A DNA stretch of 64,000 nt from Clostridiales bacterium CCNA10 (lineage in GTDB: Bacteria; Bacillota; Clostridia; Oscillospirales; Oscillospiraceae), in NCBI GenBank assembly GCA_003573975.1, contig AP018533.1:3286319-3350318 (forward strand), given 5' to 3'. Numbering within the stretch: the stretch's first letter is position 1; each line of letters starts with the position of its first letter. Positions 25,225 to 33,589 of this stretch are shown here, one piece after another. The notes beneath the pieces are model-generated. The model saw only the letters and a list, made by a program, of their open reading frames with translations. It was not told the DNA's origin and ran no database searches. Position numbers and translations under genes: made by a program.

Positions 25225-26394
25225 TCATCCCTCCTTCGTCAAGCGGTACAGATAGGTCAGCGATTCCGGCTCCGGATCCTCCTGGGTCAGGACGGTATGG
25301 ATGTCCAGCAGCAGGTCCCCCAGTCCCATGGAGGACTGGAACAGGTCCTGCCCGGTACACCAGACGTTCCCCTCCTGTACCGCCCGGAACTCGGCCAGCA
25401 CCTCATTTTTCTCCAGCAGCTCGTCCAGGGTGCGCAGCCCGCCGTCCACGGCGCTGTTATAGATCAGAAGGTCCGCATCCTTCGCCCCGGCGTAAAACGC
25501 CTCCATCTGGAGGTTCATGGTGGACAGGGCATTCTCCTCCCCGCCCAGGTCCTGGAACACATACTCCCCGCCGGCCATCCCGATCAGCTTGGAGATATAG
25601 TCCCCCGGCTTGCGTACGTTGACCCCTCCGTTGGAGGTGATGTAGAAGAAGGCCACGGTCTTTCCGGTCCCCTCCTGGTCCAGGACGGGAGCCAGGCGGT
25701 CCAGGGTCTGCTGGAAGCGCTCCTGAGCCTGGTCCTCCTTTCCTAAGAGGACCCCATACAGCTTCAGCCACTCCATGCGCCCCAGGGGGTGGCCCTCATA
25801 GCTGGAGCGCTCCACCAGCACCGGGACGCCCAGCTCCTCCAGCTGCTCCTTTACCTCCGGGGTGTGGTAGATCATGGTGGACTCCACCGCCAGGTCGCAC
25901 CCCTCGGCATAGATCCGCTCGTAGTCCGGGGCGCTGTACTTCCCGGCATACAGGATCTCGCCCGCCTCCATGGCCGCCCGGGCCTCCTCCACATACCAGC
26001 CCTGGGCCTCCGTACCGGACAGACGGATAGCATCCAGGCCGTCCAGCTCCCGGAACAGGTCCATGGCCGAGGTGGCCGCCAGATAGATCCGGTCCAGGGG
26101 CTGTTGGAGGACCGTGACCCCCTCGTCCAGCCCGGAGGGCACGTCCGCCTCCGGCGGGACCACCAGATAGGTCCCGGTCTCCCGGATCTCCACCAGCGCA
26201 TACCCGCCCTGATAGTAGTCCACGGAGAACTGCTGGGCGTATTGCAGCTCCAGGCTGTGGTCATACTCCAGGTCCTCCCAGCGGAGACCCCCGCCGCCGG
26301 CGGAACTGTTTCCCGCCGGGCCGCAGGCCGTCAGCAGCTGGGCCGCCAGAACCGCCGTGAGGAACGCCGCCCCCAGCCGCCGGAGGGGGCTCAA
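25225..26394 (-). CDS. Substrate-binding lipoprotein (riboswitch operon)
   Basis: 389 residues, signal peptide with lipobox LLTAC (Cys24). The mature protein has a BtuF/FepB-like two-lobed fold, with GTYLVVPPEA, the helix-spanning middle region and a C-terminal NVWCTGQDLFQSS. Similar lipoproteins sit beside CbiK and FecCD permeases in riboswitch loci. Its start overlaps the stop of the preceding lipoprotein gene by 4 bases; the permease follows three bases later. Confidence 0.85.
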   Translation of the reverse strand: MSPLRRLGAAFLTAVLAAQLLTACGPAGNSSAGGGGLRWEDLEYDHSLELQYAQQFSVDYYQGGYALVEIRETGTYLVVPPEADVPSGLDEGVTVLQQPLDRIYLAATSAMDLFRELDGLDAIRLSGTEAQGWYVEEARAAMEAGEILYAGKYSAPDYERIYAEGCDLAVESTMIYHTPEVKEQLEELGVPVLVERSSYEGHPLGRMEWLKLYGVLLGKEDQAQERFQQTLDRLAPVLDQEGTGKTVAFFYITSNGGVNVRKPGDYISKLIGMAGGEYVFQDLGGEENALSTMNLQMEAFYAGAKDADLLIYNSAVDGGLRTLDELLEKNEVLAEFRAVQEGNVWCTGQDLFQSSMGLGDLLLDIHTVLTQEDPEPESLTYLYRLTKEG

Positions 26395-27290
26395 CCCTCC
26401 GCCTCCTTCAGGGAGTTTGAATCAAACCTCAGGGTGTAGTCGATCTCGTGGGGGGTGCTCATGGCGGTGGTATTCGCCTGGACCGGAAGAGCCCGGTCGA
26501 AGCAGGCCACCGGGACCACGAAGCGGGAGCGGCCCTCCACCAGCTCCGCGTCATACTGCGTCCCATCCACCTTCATATAGTCATAGTTCCCGCTGCTCCA
26601 CAGCAGCTCCGCCTCCGCCTGACCATCCCGGACGGTCAGCTTTGCCGGAGAATCCACCCCGGCCCGGCCGGAGCCCCCCTCCAGGGCCACATCCACCCAG
26701 TAGCTGCCATCCTCCAGGCCCAGACTGTCCGGGGTGGCCACGGCGTCCTCTTTCCACGCATCCAAAGGAAGAGAGTCTGCCCGGAAGAGTAAAGTCCGGT
26801 CATACCACTTCTCCTTTTTCTTGCTGAAGGCTGCGTAGGGGAGTCCCTGATCCAGCGCCTCTACCGGTACGGTAAAGACATGGCTTCCGTCTGCCTGCTG
26901 GGTGTAGGAGATCCAGTCTGTCTCTGGCGCCGCAGCGGCTTCCTCGCCAGTTCCGGGAAAGACCCAGAGATAGCCAGTGCCTCCCATGGTCATTTCTGCC
27001 GTCATCTCTCCGTTCAAAACGGTCAGCTCACAGCGGACCACCCGGAACATGGAGGAGCTGGAGTCCACAGTGATCGGATAGGTCCCGTCCTTCAGGCTGT
27101 CCCCGGAGACGGGGACCATCCCCTCCTCCACCACATCGGTCACACCGGCCATCTCGCTGCCGGAGGCCACTTGGCTGCTCTCCGGCGGAACGGAGGATGT
27201 TCCGGCGGGTGTCCCCTGACTGCACCCCGCAGTGAGCAGCATCCAGGCGCTCAGCAGCAGAGCCATCCCCTTTTTTCTCATCTCAGTCAT
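26391..27290 (-). CDS. Two-repeat lipoprotein of unknown function (NEAT-like?)
   Basis: 299 residues. The signal peptide ends in LLTAGC (Cys23), followed by a Ser/Pro-rich linker. Two related units of about 105 residues follow. Each opens with a DGTY or DGSYW strand, has a central charged strand (LTVLNGEMTAEMTM; LTVRDGQAEAELLW), a FTVPVEALD or FVVPVACFD strand, and ends in RTLLF or YTLRF. This resembles a NEAT-type beta sandwich that could bind haem or another tetrapyrrole, but I cannot confirm it. The gene lies between cbiK and the importer, so a surface capture role is likely. ATG at 27290 follows GAGGAG. Confidence 0.7.
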   Translation of the reverse strand: MTEMRKKGMALLLSAWMLLTAGCSQGTPAGTSSVPPESSQVASGSEMAGVTDVVEEGMVPVSGDSLKDGTYPITVDSSSSMFRVVRCELTVLNGEMTAEMTMGGTGYLWVFPGTGEEAAAAPETDWISYTQQADGSHVFTVPVEALDQGLPYAAFSKKKEKWYDRTLLFRADSLPLDAWKEDAVATPDSLGLEDGSYWVDVALEGGSGRAGVDSPAKLTVRDGQAEAELLWSSGNYDYMKVDGTQYDAELVEGRSRFVVPVACFDRALPVQANTTAMSTPHEIDYTLRFDSNSLKEAEG

Positions 27291-27365
27291 CCTTTCTCTC
27301 CTCTTTGGAATGGGCGGGACCGCCCCGGAGCGCCGCCCCGGTCCGGTCCCGCCTGCCTCTTTTCC

Positions 27366-28367
27366 TCAGCTTTCCAGAGTATCCATGGCCGCCTGGGCGT
27401 GGGCCGCAAAAAGCTGCTGGATGGCCTCCAGCTCCCCCAGCCCCTTCAGGACACACTCAACCTCATAGCCGGCATCCTGGAAGGCGCGCTTCCAGGAGCC
27501 CTCCTCGTCGCCGGCCATGTCGTTGTTGGCGTGGTCTCCGGCCACGATCATCAGCGGCTGGAGCACCACTCTGTGCGCCCCGCTGTCCTTCACCCCGGCC
27601 AGCACATCCTCCAGCGTGGGCTCCGCCTCCACGGTCCCCACATAATAGCGGTCGTGCCCAGCCGCCTCTAGCACCTGCTGCATCTCTCCGTAAATGCGGT
27701 TGGACTCCGCCTCGGTCCCGTGGCCCATGAAGCAGATGGCGGTGTCGCCGTCATCGTACTGGGCGGTCGCCTGGGTGATGGCGTCGGCCACCGCCTGGAA
27801 GTCCCCATCACTGGTCAGCAGGGGCGCGCCTACCGCGATATGCTCAAAGGCGTCGGTGTACTGGGCCAGCTCGTCCACCAGGTCCGTGTACTCCAGGCCG
27901 TCCATCAGGTGGGTGGGCTGGACCACCAGCGTTTTGACGCCGTTGTCCACCGCCCGGTCCAGGGCCGCCTTGACATTGTCGATCTCCACGCCGTCCCGCT
28001 CCCGCACCCGGTCAATGATGATCTGGCTGGTGAAGGCCCGGCGGACCGACCAGTCCGGGAAGGCCTCCGCCAGGGCCGTTTCAATGGCGCCGATGGTCAG
28101 GCGGCGGCTGTCGTTGTAGCTGGTGCCGAAGCTGACCACCAGCAGCTCCTTCTCCCCGATCTGGTCCTGATTGCGGGGGTCGTCCAGGCTGGCGTCTCCG
28201 GTGTCCACCTCCTCCGTATCCTGGGAGAGATCCGGGGCCGCGCTGCTTCCGACACCGGACTCGGTCCCACTTCCGGAAGCGGAAGGGGCCCCGGAGCCGC
28301 AGGCGGCCAGCGGGGTCATCAGCAGCGCCGCGGAAAGCAGCAGGGACAGCAGTTTCTTGATTTTCAT
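27366..28367 (-). CDS. cbiK: Lipoprotein CbiK-type sirohydrochlorin cobaltochelatase
   Basis: 333 residues. The signal peptide ends in LAACG (Cys23), so this chelatase is placed outside the membrane, unlike the usual cytoplasmic CbiK. After a Ser/Gly/Asp linker the chelatase fold begins at ELLVVSFGTSYNDSRR. The metal-site histidines are seen in CFMGHGTEAESN and VAGDHANNDM, and QPTHLMDGLEY and QPLMIVAGDH are family hallmarks. CbiK inserts cobalt into sirohydrochlorin for anaerobic B12 synthesis; exported forms, as known in Desulfovibrio, may act in metal or haem handling. It is the first gene after a cobalamin riboswitch. Confidence 0.9.
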   Translation of the reverse strand: MKIKKLLSLLLSAALLMTPLAACGSGAPSASGSGTESGVGSSAAPDLSQDTEEVDTGDASLDDPRNQDQIGEKELLVVSFGTSYNDSRRLTIGAIETALAEAFPDWSVRRAFTSQIIIDRVRERDGVEIDNVKAALDRAVDNGVKTLVVQPTHLMDGLEYTDLVDELAQYTDAFEHIAVGAPLLTSDGDFQAVADAITQATAQYDDGDTAICFMGHGTEAESNRIYGEMQQVLEAAGHDRYYVGTVEAEPTLEDVLAGVKDSGAHRVVLQPLMIVAGDHANNDMAGDEEGSWKRAFQDAGYEVECVLKGLGELEAIQQLFAAHAQAAMDTLES

Positions 28368-28448
28368 GATTTTTCCTCCTTTTTGCTCGACATGGTAAAA
28401 CTGGAACCTTTGTTTGTATGTAAAACACCTGTTTTCAGCAAAAGGACA

Positions 28449-28492
28449 GGAAAAGCAAGATCCTTTTCCCTCTCAAAAAGGGCAAAAGGATC
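28449..28492 (-). terminator. Expression-platform terminator of the cobalamin riboswitch
   Basis: Minus strand: GATCCTTTTGCCCT and AGGGAAAAGGATC form a stem (plus 28459-28492), followed by TTGCTTTT. It lies between the aptamer and cbiK, suggesting control by transcription termination. Confidence 0.7.
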
Positions 28493-28554
28493 ACCGAAGC
28501 AGATGGCCGCATCAGTACAATCAATTCCTCGTGATCTGGAAGTCTCTTCCCGTA

Positions 28555-28765
28555 CCCACAGACGGCAGGTCTCCTGGCTCACAGATCCTCACATATCGCC
28601 GCCTTCCCAATTTTCATCAGTGGCCGCACCTTGCGTTGGCGATATACTCCCTGCTTACAGTGACGAGATCGCACAGGTTTTGCACCTGTTTCCCTTTTAA
28701 CCTCCGCCCACAGGATCTGTCTCCAGCTCCCGGGGCGTCGGCACCGGCTGTTTGCCTGATTCAGT
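28555..28765 (-). promoter_or_regulatory. Cobalamin riboswitch
   Basis: On the minus strand the B12-box core GAGCCAGGAGACCTGCC is at plus 28563-28580. Upstream in the RNA come AAAAGGGAAACAGGTGCAAA and CTCGTCACTGTAAGCAGGG, the conserved aptamer blocks in the right order, with the peripheral GGCGG and GCCACTG helices. It precedes cbiK and its transporter genes and should lower their expression when adenosylcobalamin or another cobamide is plentiful. Confidence 0.93.
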
Positions 28766-28774
28766 TGTACTGAT

Positions 28775-28804
28775 AGTGTAACCTGTTTTGCAGTACTGTG
28801 TCAA
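28775..28804 (-). promoter_or_regulatory. Promoter of the cobalamin-riboswitch operon
   Basis: Minus strand -35 TTGACA (28799-28804), 18 bases, -10 TACACT (28775-28780). Transcription would start just before the aptamer. The next 290 bases (28805-29095) up to the aroF promoter have no gene I can support; their last 100 bases are AT-rich. Confidence 0.8.
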
Positions 28805-29099
28805 TCGTTTCATTGCGGTCCTTTCGAGTTTGGAACACATCTCCGGTCTGTCCAGGGGCTTGAAAGGAAAATCTTCACAGCGTGTCCATTGACCTTCCGG
28901 GTGCTTCTCGCGACCTCTGCGCGCGTTCAGGATCCTGTTATAACGATGCCGGCCCCCTGCGGCGTCTGGGCGTGCCCGGAATGGGGGTAGTTTGCCGCTT
29001 TTTACTTCAAAAGTGTAAAGCAAAAAAGAATTTTATGTGTTTTGCTGGTTTTATCAGAATTTTACCTTTATATTTCGGCGTAATACCGCAAATTTTGAA

Positions 29100-29128
29100 T
29101 TGACAGTTGGGAACTCCAGTGCTAACAT
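29100..29128 (+). promoter_or_regulatory. Promoter of the shikimate operon
   Basis: -35 TTGACA (29100-29105), exactly 17 bases, -10 TAACAT (29123-29128), preceded by AT-rich sequence that could act as an UP element. The start of transcription would be near 29135, about 37 bases before the leader peptide. Confidence 0.88.
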
Positions 29129-29171
29129 AAGACCAACGAACAGAAATTTTCAGGAAAGGAGCCATATCAAC

Positions 29172-29282
29172 ATGAAGCGGTTTGCAGCGTTCTTTTATGG
29201 CTACTTTTACTTTTTCGGCTTTTGGGCGAAACAAGTAAAAGTGTTTTTTGCTGCAAATAATTGGCTCCCCTCTGCTGTATAA
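29172..29282 (+). CDS. Aromatic-amino-acid leader peptide of the shikimate operon
   Basis: 36 codons with ATG at 29172 and AAAGGAG upstream. The sequence begins MKRFAAFFYGYFYFFGFW. In all there are 9 Phe, 3 Tyr and 2 Trp, so 14 of 36 residues are aromatic. The coding stretch lies in an imperfect hairpin: TTTGCAGC (29181-29188) with GCTGCAAA (29250-29257), ACTTTTAC (29203-29210) with GTAAAAGT (29235-29242) and TTTCG with CGAAA inside. A terminator follows 18 bases after the stop codon. Ribosome stalling when charged aromatic tRNAs are scarce would open this hairpin. This is the layout of translation-coupled attenuation, here feeding the gene for the first shikimate enzyme. Confidence 0.88.
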   Translation: MKRFAAFFYGYFYFFGFWAKQVKVFFAANNWLPSAV

Positions 29283-29299
29283 GCGGGATGACTGGATCC

Positions 29300-29342
29300 A
29301 AAGGGCCTGCGGTGAATGACACTTCACCGCGGGCCCTTTTTC
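29300..29342 (+). terminator. Attenuator terminator before aroF
   Basis: AAAGGGCCTGCGGTGAA (29300-29316) pairs with TTCACCGCGGGCCCTTT (about 29323-29339) with one mismatch, followed by TT. It stands between the leader peptide and aroF, where it must be read through for the operon to be expressed. The competing antiterminator is not obvious by eye; GCTGC and GGCTC (29250-29267) have only short wobble pairing to the 5' arm. Confidence 0.88.
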
Positions 29343-29381
29343 ATTCCTGCATATCTGCAGCGGAAAGAAAGGAATGGTAAT

Positions 29382-30398
29382 ATGGTCATCATTGTCAAAC
29401 AGAATACCAAGGAAGAGCGGATCCGGGAGCTGATTCAATGGATCGAGTCCCAAAACCTGCGCACCCACATCTCCACTGGCGATTTTTCCACGGTCATCGG
29501 TGTGATCGGCGACACCAGCAAGCTGGACGAGGACCTGATCAGCGGGCTGGATATTGTAGAGGGGGTCAAACGCGTGTCTGAGCCGTTCAAGAGCGCAAAC
29601 CGGAAGTTCCATCCTCTGGACTCTGTCATTGAGGTCGGGGCGGACAAGATCAAGGTGGGACACGGGAATTTCGCCATCATCGCCGGTCCCTGCTCCGTGG
29701 AGAGCGAGGATCAGATCATCTCCGTGGCCAAAAGCGTCAAGGCCGCCGGAGCCACCATGCTCCGGGGCGGCGCGTTCAAGCCCCGCACCTCCCCCTATGA
29801 CTTCCAGGGACTGAAGGCGGACGGTATTGAGCTGCTGCTGGAGGCCAAGCGGGAGACCGGCCTGCCCATCGTCACTGAAATCATGAACGCCAACCACCTG
29901 CCCCTCTTCGAGGATGTGGATGTGATTCAGGTGGGGGCCCGAAATATGCAGAATTTCGAGCTGCTCAAGGAACTGGGCAAGACCCGCAAACCCATCCTCC
30001 TCAAGCGTGGGCTGGCCAACACCATCAAGGAGCTGCTGATGAGCGCCGAGTACATCATGGCCAGCGGCAACGAAAACGTCATCCTGTGCGAGCGCGGGAT
30101 CCGCACCTTTGAGACGGCCACCCGCAACACCCTGGACCTGTCCGCAGTCCCCGTCCTCCATGAGCTGACCCATCTGCCTGTCATTGTGGACCCCAGCCAC
30201 GCCACCGGCGTGGCCCGCTATGTCAAGCCTATGGCTCTGGCCGCAGCAGCCTGCGGTGCGGACGGCCTGATCATCGAGGTACACAACGATCCCCCCCACG
30301 CCCTGTGCGACGGGGCCCAGTCCCTGCGGCCGGAGCAGTTTGAGGATGTGGCTAAGGCGGTCCGCCGGGTGCAGGCGGCGGCTCTGGCTGAGGATTGA
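29382..30398 (+). CDS. aroF: 3-deoxy-7-phosphoheptulonate (DAHP) synthase
   Basis: 338 residues. Joins phosphoenolpyruvate and erythrose 4-phosphate, the first step of aromatic synthesis. An N-terminal ferredoxin-like regulatory domain (about 1-70) precedes the barrel, which marks the type I-beta subgroup that can be feedback-inhibited through that domain. [23 protein letters not shown] and VDPSHATG are catalytic and metal-site motifs. It is the first structural gene after the aromatic leader. Confidence 0.95.
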   Translation: MVIIVKQNTKEERIRELIQWIESQNLRTHISTGDFSTVIGVIGDTSKLDEDLISGLDIVEGVKRVSEPFKSANRKFHPLDSVIEVGADKIKVGHGNFAIIAGPCSVESEDQIISVAKSVKAAGATMLRGGAFKPRTSPYDFQGLKADGIELLLEAKRETGLPIVTEIMNANHLPLFEDVDVIQVGARNMQNFELLKELGKTRKPILLKRGLANTIKELLMSAEYIMASGNENVILCERGIRTFETATRNTLDLSAVPVLHELTHLPVIVDPSHATGVARYVKPMALAAAACGADGLIIEVHNDPPHALCDGAQSLRPEQFEDVAKAVRRVQAAALAED

Positions 30399-30415
30399 CA
30401 GGAGGGGTGCTGGAT

Positions 30416-31249
30416 ATGAAGGTCGGCATTGCGGGCCTGGGACTGATCGGTGGTTCCCTGGCCAAGGCATATGAAAAGAGCGGAGCCGCGGTATACGGCT
30501 ATGACGGAAACCGGGTGGTCCAGGATTACGCCAAGCTCCAGGGCACCCTGACCGGAGATCTGGATCGGGAAACGATCGGAGACTGCGACTTGCTTCTGGT
30601 GGCACTGTATCCCCAAGTCTCCATCGACTATCTGAAGGAGATGGCCCCCTATATTTCCAAGGACACCCTGGTCATGGACTGCTGCGGCGTGAAGCGGGAG
30701 GTCTGCCGGGTGGGCTTCGCCCTGGCGGAGAAGCACGGCTTCACCTTTGTGGGCGGCCACCCCATGGCGGGCACCCAGTACTCCGGCTTTGCCAACAGCA
30801 AGGCCGACCTGTTTCAGGGGGCGCCCATGGTGGTCATCCCCAGAGAGCGGGACGACATCCTGCTGCTGGACCGGGTGAAAAAGCTGCTCACCCCCGCCGG
30901 CTTCAGCCATATGACAGTGACCACGGCGGAGCACCACGACGCGATGATCGCGTATACCTCCCAGATGTGCCATGTCCTGTCCAACGCCTATGTAAAAAGC
31001 CCCTGGGCCCAGATGCACAAGGGATACTCCGCCGGGAGCTACCGGGATCTGACCCGGGTGGCCTGGCTGAACGAGACCATGTGGACCGACCTGTTCCTGG
31101 AGAACCGGGATTATCTGCTGGAGGAGCTGGACCGGATGATCGGCTATCTGGGCGAGTACCGGGACGCCCTGGAGCAGGGCAACGGGGACCGGCTGTGCAC
31201 CCTGTTGGCTGAGGGACGGATCTGTAAGGAGAAGGTGGACGCGGAATGA
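30416..31249 (+). CDS. tyrA: Prephenate dehydrogenase
   Basis: 277 residues. NAD(P) is bound by GIAGLGLIGGSLAKAY at the N-terminus; GGHPMAGTQYSG carries the conserved catalytic His region, and TTAEHHDAMIAYTSQ is another family hallmark. It oxidises prephenate to 4-hydroxyphenylpyruvate, the tyrosine branch. There is no C-terminal ACT domain, so it is probably controlled mainly by expression. The ATG at 30416 follows GGAGG and its end overlaps aroB in ATGA. Confidence 0.93.
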   Translation: MKVGIAGLGLIGGSLAKAYEKSGAAVYGYDGNRVVQDYAKLQGTLTGDLDRETIGDCDLLLVALYPQVSIDYLKEMAPYISKDTLVMDCCGVKREVCRVGFALAEKHGFTFVGGHPMAGTQYSGFANSKADLFQGAPMVVIPRERDDILLLDRVKKLLTPAGFSHMTVTTAEHHDAMIAYTSQMCHVLSNAYVKSPWAQMHKGYSAGSYRDLTRVAWLNETMWTDLFLENRDYLLEELDRMIGYLGEYRDALEQGNGDRLCTLLAEGRICKEKVDAE

Positions 31250-32328
31250 AAAAGACGCTGACTGTGGCCCTCCCGGGCCGGGAATATCAAATCGAGATCC
31301 AGCGTGGCCTGCTGGATCAGGCGGGGGAGCGCTGTCGGGCGCTGCTCCCCCGGGCCCGGAAGCTGGCGGTGGTGACCGACAGCAATGTGCTGCCCCTGTA
31401 TCTGGAGCGGACGGCGGACAGCCTGAAGCGGGCGGGCTTTCAGGTCCTCTGCTGCTCCGTCCCCGCCGGAGAGGCGGCCAAGTGTCCAGAACAGCTGGTC
31501 CTGCTGTGGGAAAAAATGATGGCCTTCGGTATGACACGCACTGACGGGGTGGCAGCCCTGGGCGGCGGCGTGGTGGGCGACCTGGCGGGCTTTGCCGCTG
31601 CCACCCTCCTCCGGGGGGTGGACTTCATCCAGATCCCCACCACTCTGCTGGCCCAGGTGGACTCCTCCGTGGGGGGCAAGGTGGCCATCGACCTTCAGGC
31701 CGGAAAAAATCTGGCCGGGGCCTTCTGGCAGCCCAAGGGGGTGCTGATCGATCCGGACTGTCTCAACACCCTCAGCGACCGCGCCTTCTCCGACGGCATG
31801 GCCGAGGTGATCAAATACGGCTGCATCCGGGAACGGGAGTTCTTTGAGCTGCTGGACCGCTGCGGCAGCCGGGCTGGCGTAATGGATTACATTGAGCAGG
31901 TGATCTGCACCTGCTGCGATCTGAAGCGGCAGGTAGTGCTTCAGGACGAGCGGGACACCGGCCTGCGGATGACGCTGAACTTCGGCCACACCATCGGCCA
32001 CGCCTTTGAGCTGGCGGGACACTATGAGACCTGGACCCACGGACAGGGGGTGGCCGCCGGGATGAACTGGGCCGCCCAGCTGGGCGTCGGACTTGGGATC
32101 ACGCCGCCGGAGGTGGTGGAGCAGATCCGCTCCATTTTGAACAAGTTCGGCCTGCCTCAGGACATCCCCTGTCCCTGGGAGACTATGACGGAGGCAGTGG
32201 GCCTGGACAAGAAGCGCACCGGGGATTCCATTACGCTGATCCTGCTGGAGCGGCTGGGCCAGGCGGTGCCGCGGCGCATGAAGAAGGACCAGCTTTTGGA
32301 ACTGCTGGAACCCATGTGCGGGAGATAA
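31246..32328 (+). CDS. aroB: 3-dehydroquinate synthase
   Basis: 360 residues, the second shikimate step, an NAD- and zinc- or cobalt-dependent cyclisation of DAHP. GGGVVGDLAGFAAATLLRGV and PTTLLAQVDSSVGGK are signature segments; the metal-binding residues are in DGMAEVIKYG, LNFGHTIGHAFE and the following HGQGVAAG. Full length for the family. It overlaps tyrA by 4 bases. Confidence 0.97.
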   Translation: MKKTLTVALPGREYQIEIQRGLLDQAGERCRALLPRARKLAVVTDSNVLPLYLERTADSLKRAGFQVLCCSVPAGEAAKCPEQLVLLWEKMMAFGMTRTDGVAALGGGVVGDLAGFAAATLLRGVDFIQIPTTLLAQVDSSVGGKVAIDLQAGKNLAGAFWQPKGVLIDPDCLNTLSDRAFSDGMAEVIKYGCIREREFFELLDRCGSRAGVMDYIEQVICTCCDLKRQVVLQDERDTGLRMTLNFGHTIGHAFELAGHYETWTHGQGVAAGMNWAAQLGVGLGITPPEVVEQIRSILNKFGLPQDIPCPWETMTEAVGLDKKRTGDSITLILLERLGQAVPRRMKKDQLLELLEPMCGR

Positions 32329-32332
32329 CGAT

Positions 32333-33589
32333 ATGGATCTTACCATCTATCCCAGCAAGCTGGCCGGGGAGGTGACCCCGCCGTCCAGCAAGTCCCAGGC
32401 CCACCGGGCGCTCATCGCCGCCGCCCTCGGCGGCGGGATCAGCACCATTTCCAATCTGGCGGACTCACAGGACATCCAGGCCACCCGCCGGTGCCTGTCT
32501 GCCCTGGGGGCTCTGGTGGAGGACCTGGGGCCTGGAACACTCCGGGTCCACGGCCTGGGGAACTCCATCCCCCAGGCGGGACCTTTCCCCACCCTGGACT
32601 GCGGGGAGAGCGGCTCCACGCTGCGGTTTCTCATCCCGGTGGCCCTTCTGGTACAGGGACAGGCCGCCTTCACCGGACGGGGCCGCCTCATGGAGCGCCC
32701 CCTTGCCCCATACGAGGATCTGTTCCGGGGGAAGGGGATCGGCTGGAGCATGGAGCACGGCGTGCTCACCCTGGACTGCGGACGGGGTTATGACCGGCTG
32801 GCTCTGGACCCGGGGGAGTATCGCCTGCCGGGGGATGTGTCCAGTCAGTTTATCACCGGGCTGCTCTTTGCCCTGCCCCTGCTGGAGGGAGACAGCGACC
32901 TGCTTCTCACCGCTCCCCTGGAGTCCCGGGGCTATGTGGATCTGACTCTGGACGTGCTGGACAGGTTCGGGGTCGTCGCAGAGCCCCGGGAGAACGGCTT
33001 CCACATCCCGAGCGGGCAGATGTACCAGGCCAGAGACCTGGCTGTTGAGGCCGACTGGTCCCAGGCCGCCTTCTGGTACGCCGCCAACCACCTGGGCGGT
33101 CAGGTAGACATCCTGGGGATGGATCCAGCCTCCCGGCAGGGGGACCGTGAGATCGCCGCGTACAGCCGTATGCTGGCCCGATCCGGCCAGGTGGAGCTGG
33201 ACGTGTCCCAGTGCCCCGACCTGGCTCCCCCTCTGGCGGCCATGGCCGCTGTGCGCACCGGGACCACCCGCCTCACCAACGCAGCCCGCCTGCGGGCGAA
33301 GGAGAGCGACCGCCTCGCCTCGGTCACCCGGGCCCTCCGGGCCATGGGGGGGCAGGTGGAGGAGTACGCCGATTCCTTGACCATCCACGGGGTGAAGCGT
33401 CTGCCGGGAGGCGGCGTTGTGGACTGCGCCAATGACCACCGCATTGCCATGATGGCGGCGGTCTGCGCCGCCTCTGCGGAGGCTCCGGTGAAGCTGCTGG
33501 GGGCGGAGTGCGTCAGAAAATCCTATCCGGAATTCTGGACCCATTTTCAATCGTTAGGAGGAGAGCTCCATGGCCTCATACTTCGGTAA
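32333..33589 (+). CDS. aroA: 3-phosphoshikimate 1-carboxyvinyltransferase (EPSP synthase)
   Basis: 418 residues with the two-domain fold of the family. SKSQAHRALIAAAL binds shikimate 3-phosphate, DCGESGSTLRFLIP is the first signature, and RLRAKESDRLASV together with DCANDHRIAMM lies in the C-terminal half. It adds enolpyruvate to shikimate 3-phosphate. It overlaps aroC by 20 bases, so translation of the two is coupled. Confidence 0.96.
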   Translation: MDLTIYPSKLAGEVTPPSSKSQAHRALIAAALGGGISTISNLADSQDIQATRRCLSALGALVEDLGPGTLRVHGLGNSIPQAGPFPTLDCGESGSTLRFLIPVALLVQGQAAFTGRGRLMERPLAPYEDLFRGKGIGWSMEHGVLTLDCGRGYDRLALDPGEYRLPGDVSSQFITGLLFALPLLEGDSDLLLTAPLESRGYVDLTLDVLDRFGVVAEPRENGFHIPSGQMYQARDLAVEADWSQAAFWYAANHLGGQVDILGMDPASRQGDREIAAYSRMLARSGQVELDVSQCPDLAPPLAAMAAVRTGTTRLTNAARLRAKESDRLASVTRALRAMGGQVEEYADSLTIHGVKRLPGGGVVDCANDHRIAMMAAVCAASAEAPVKLLGAECVRKSYPEFWTHFQSLGGELHGLILR

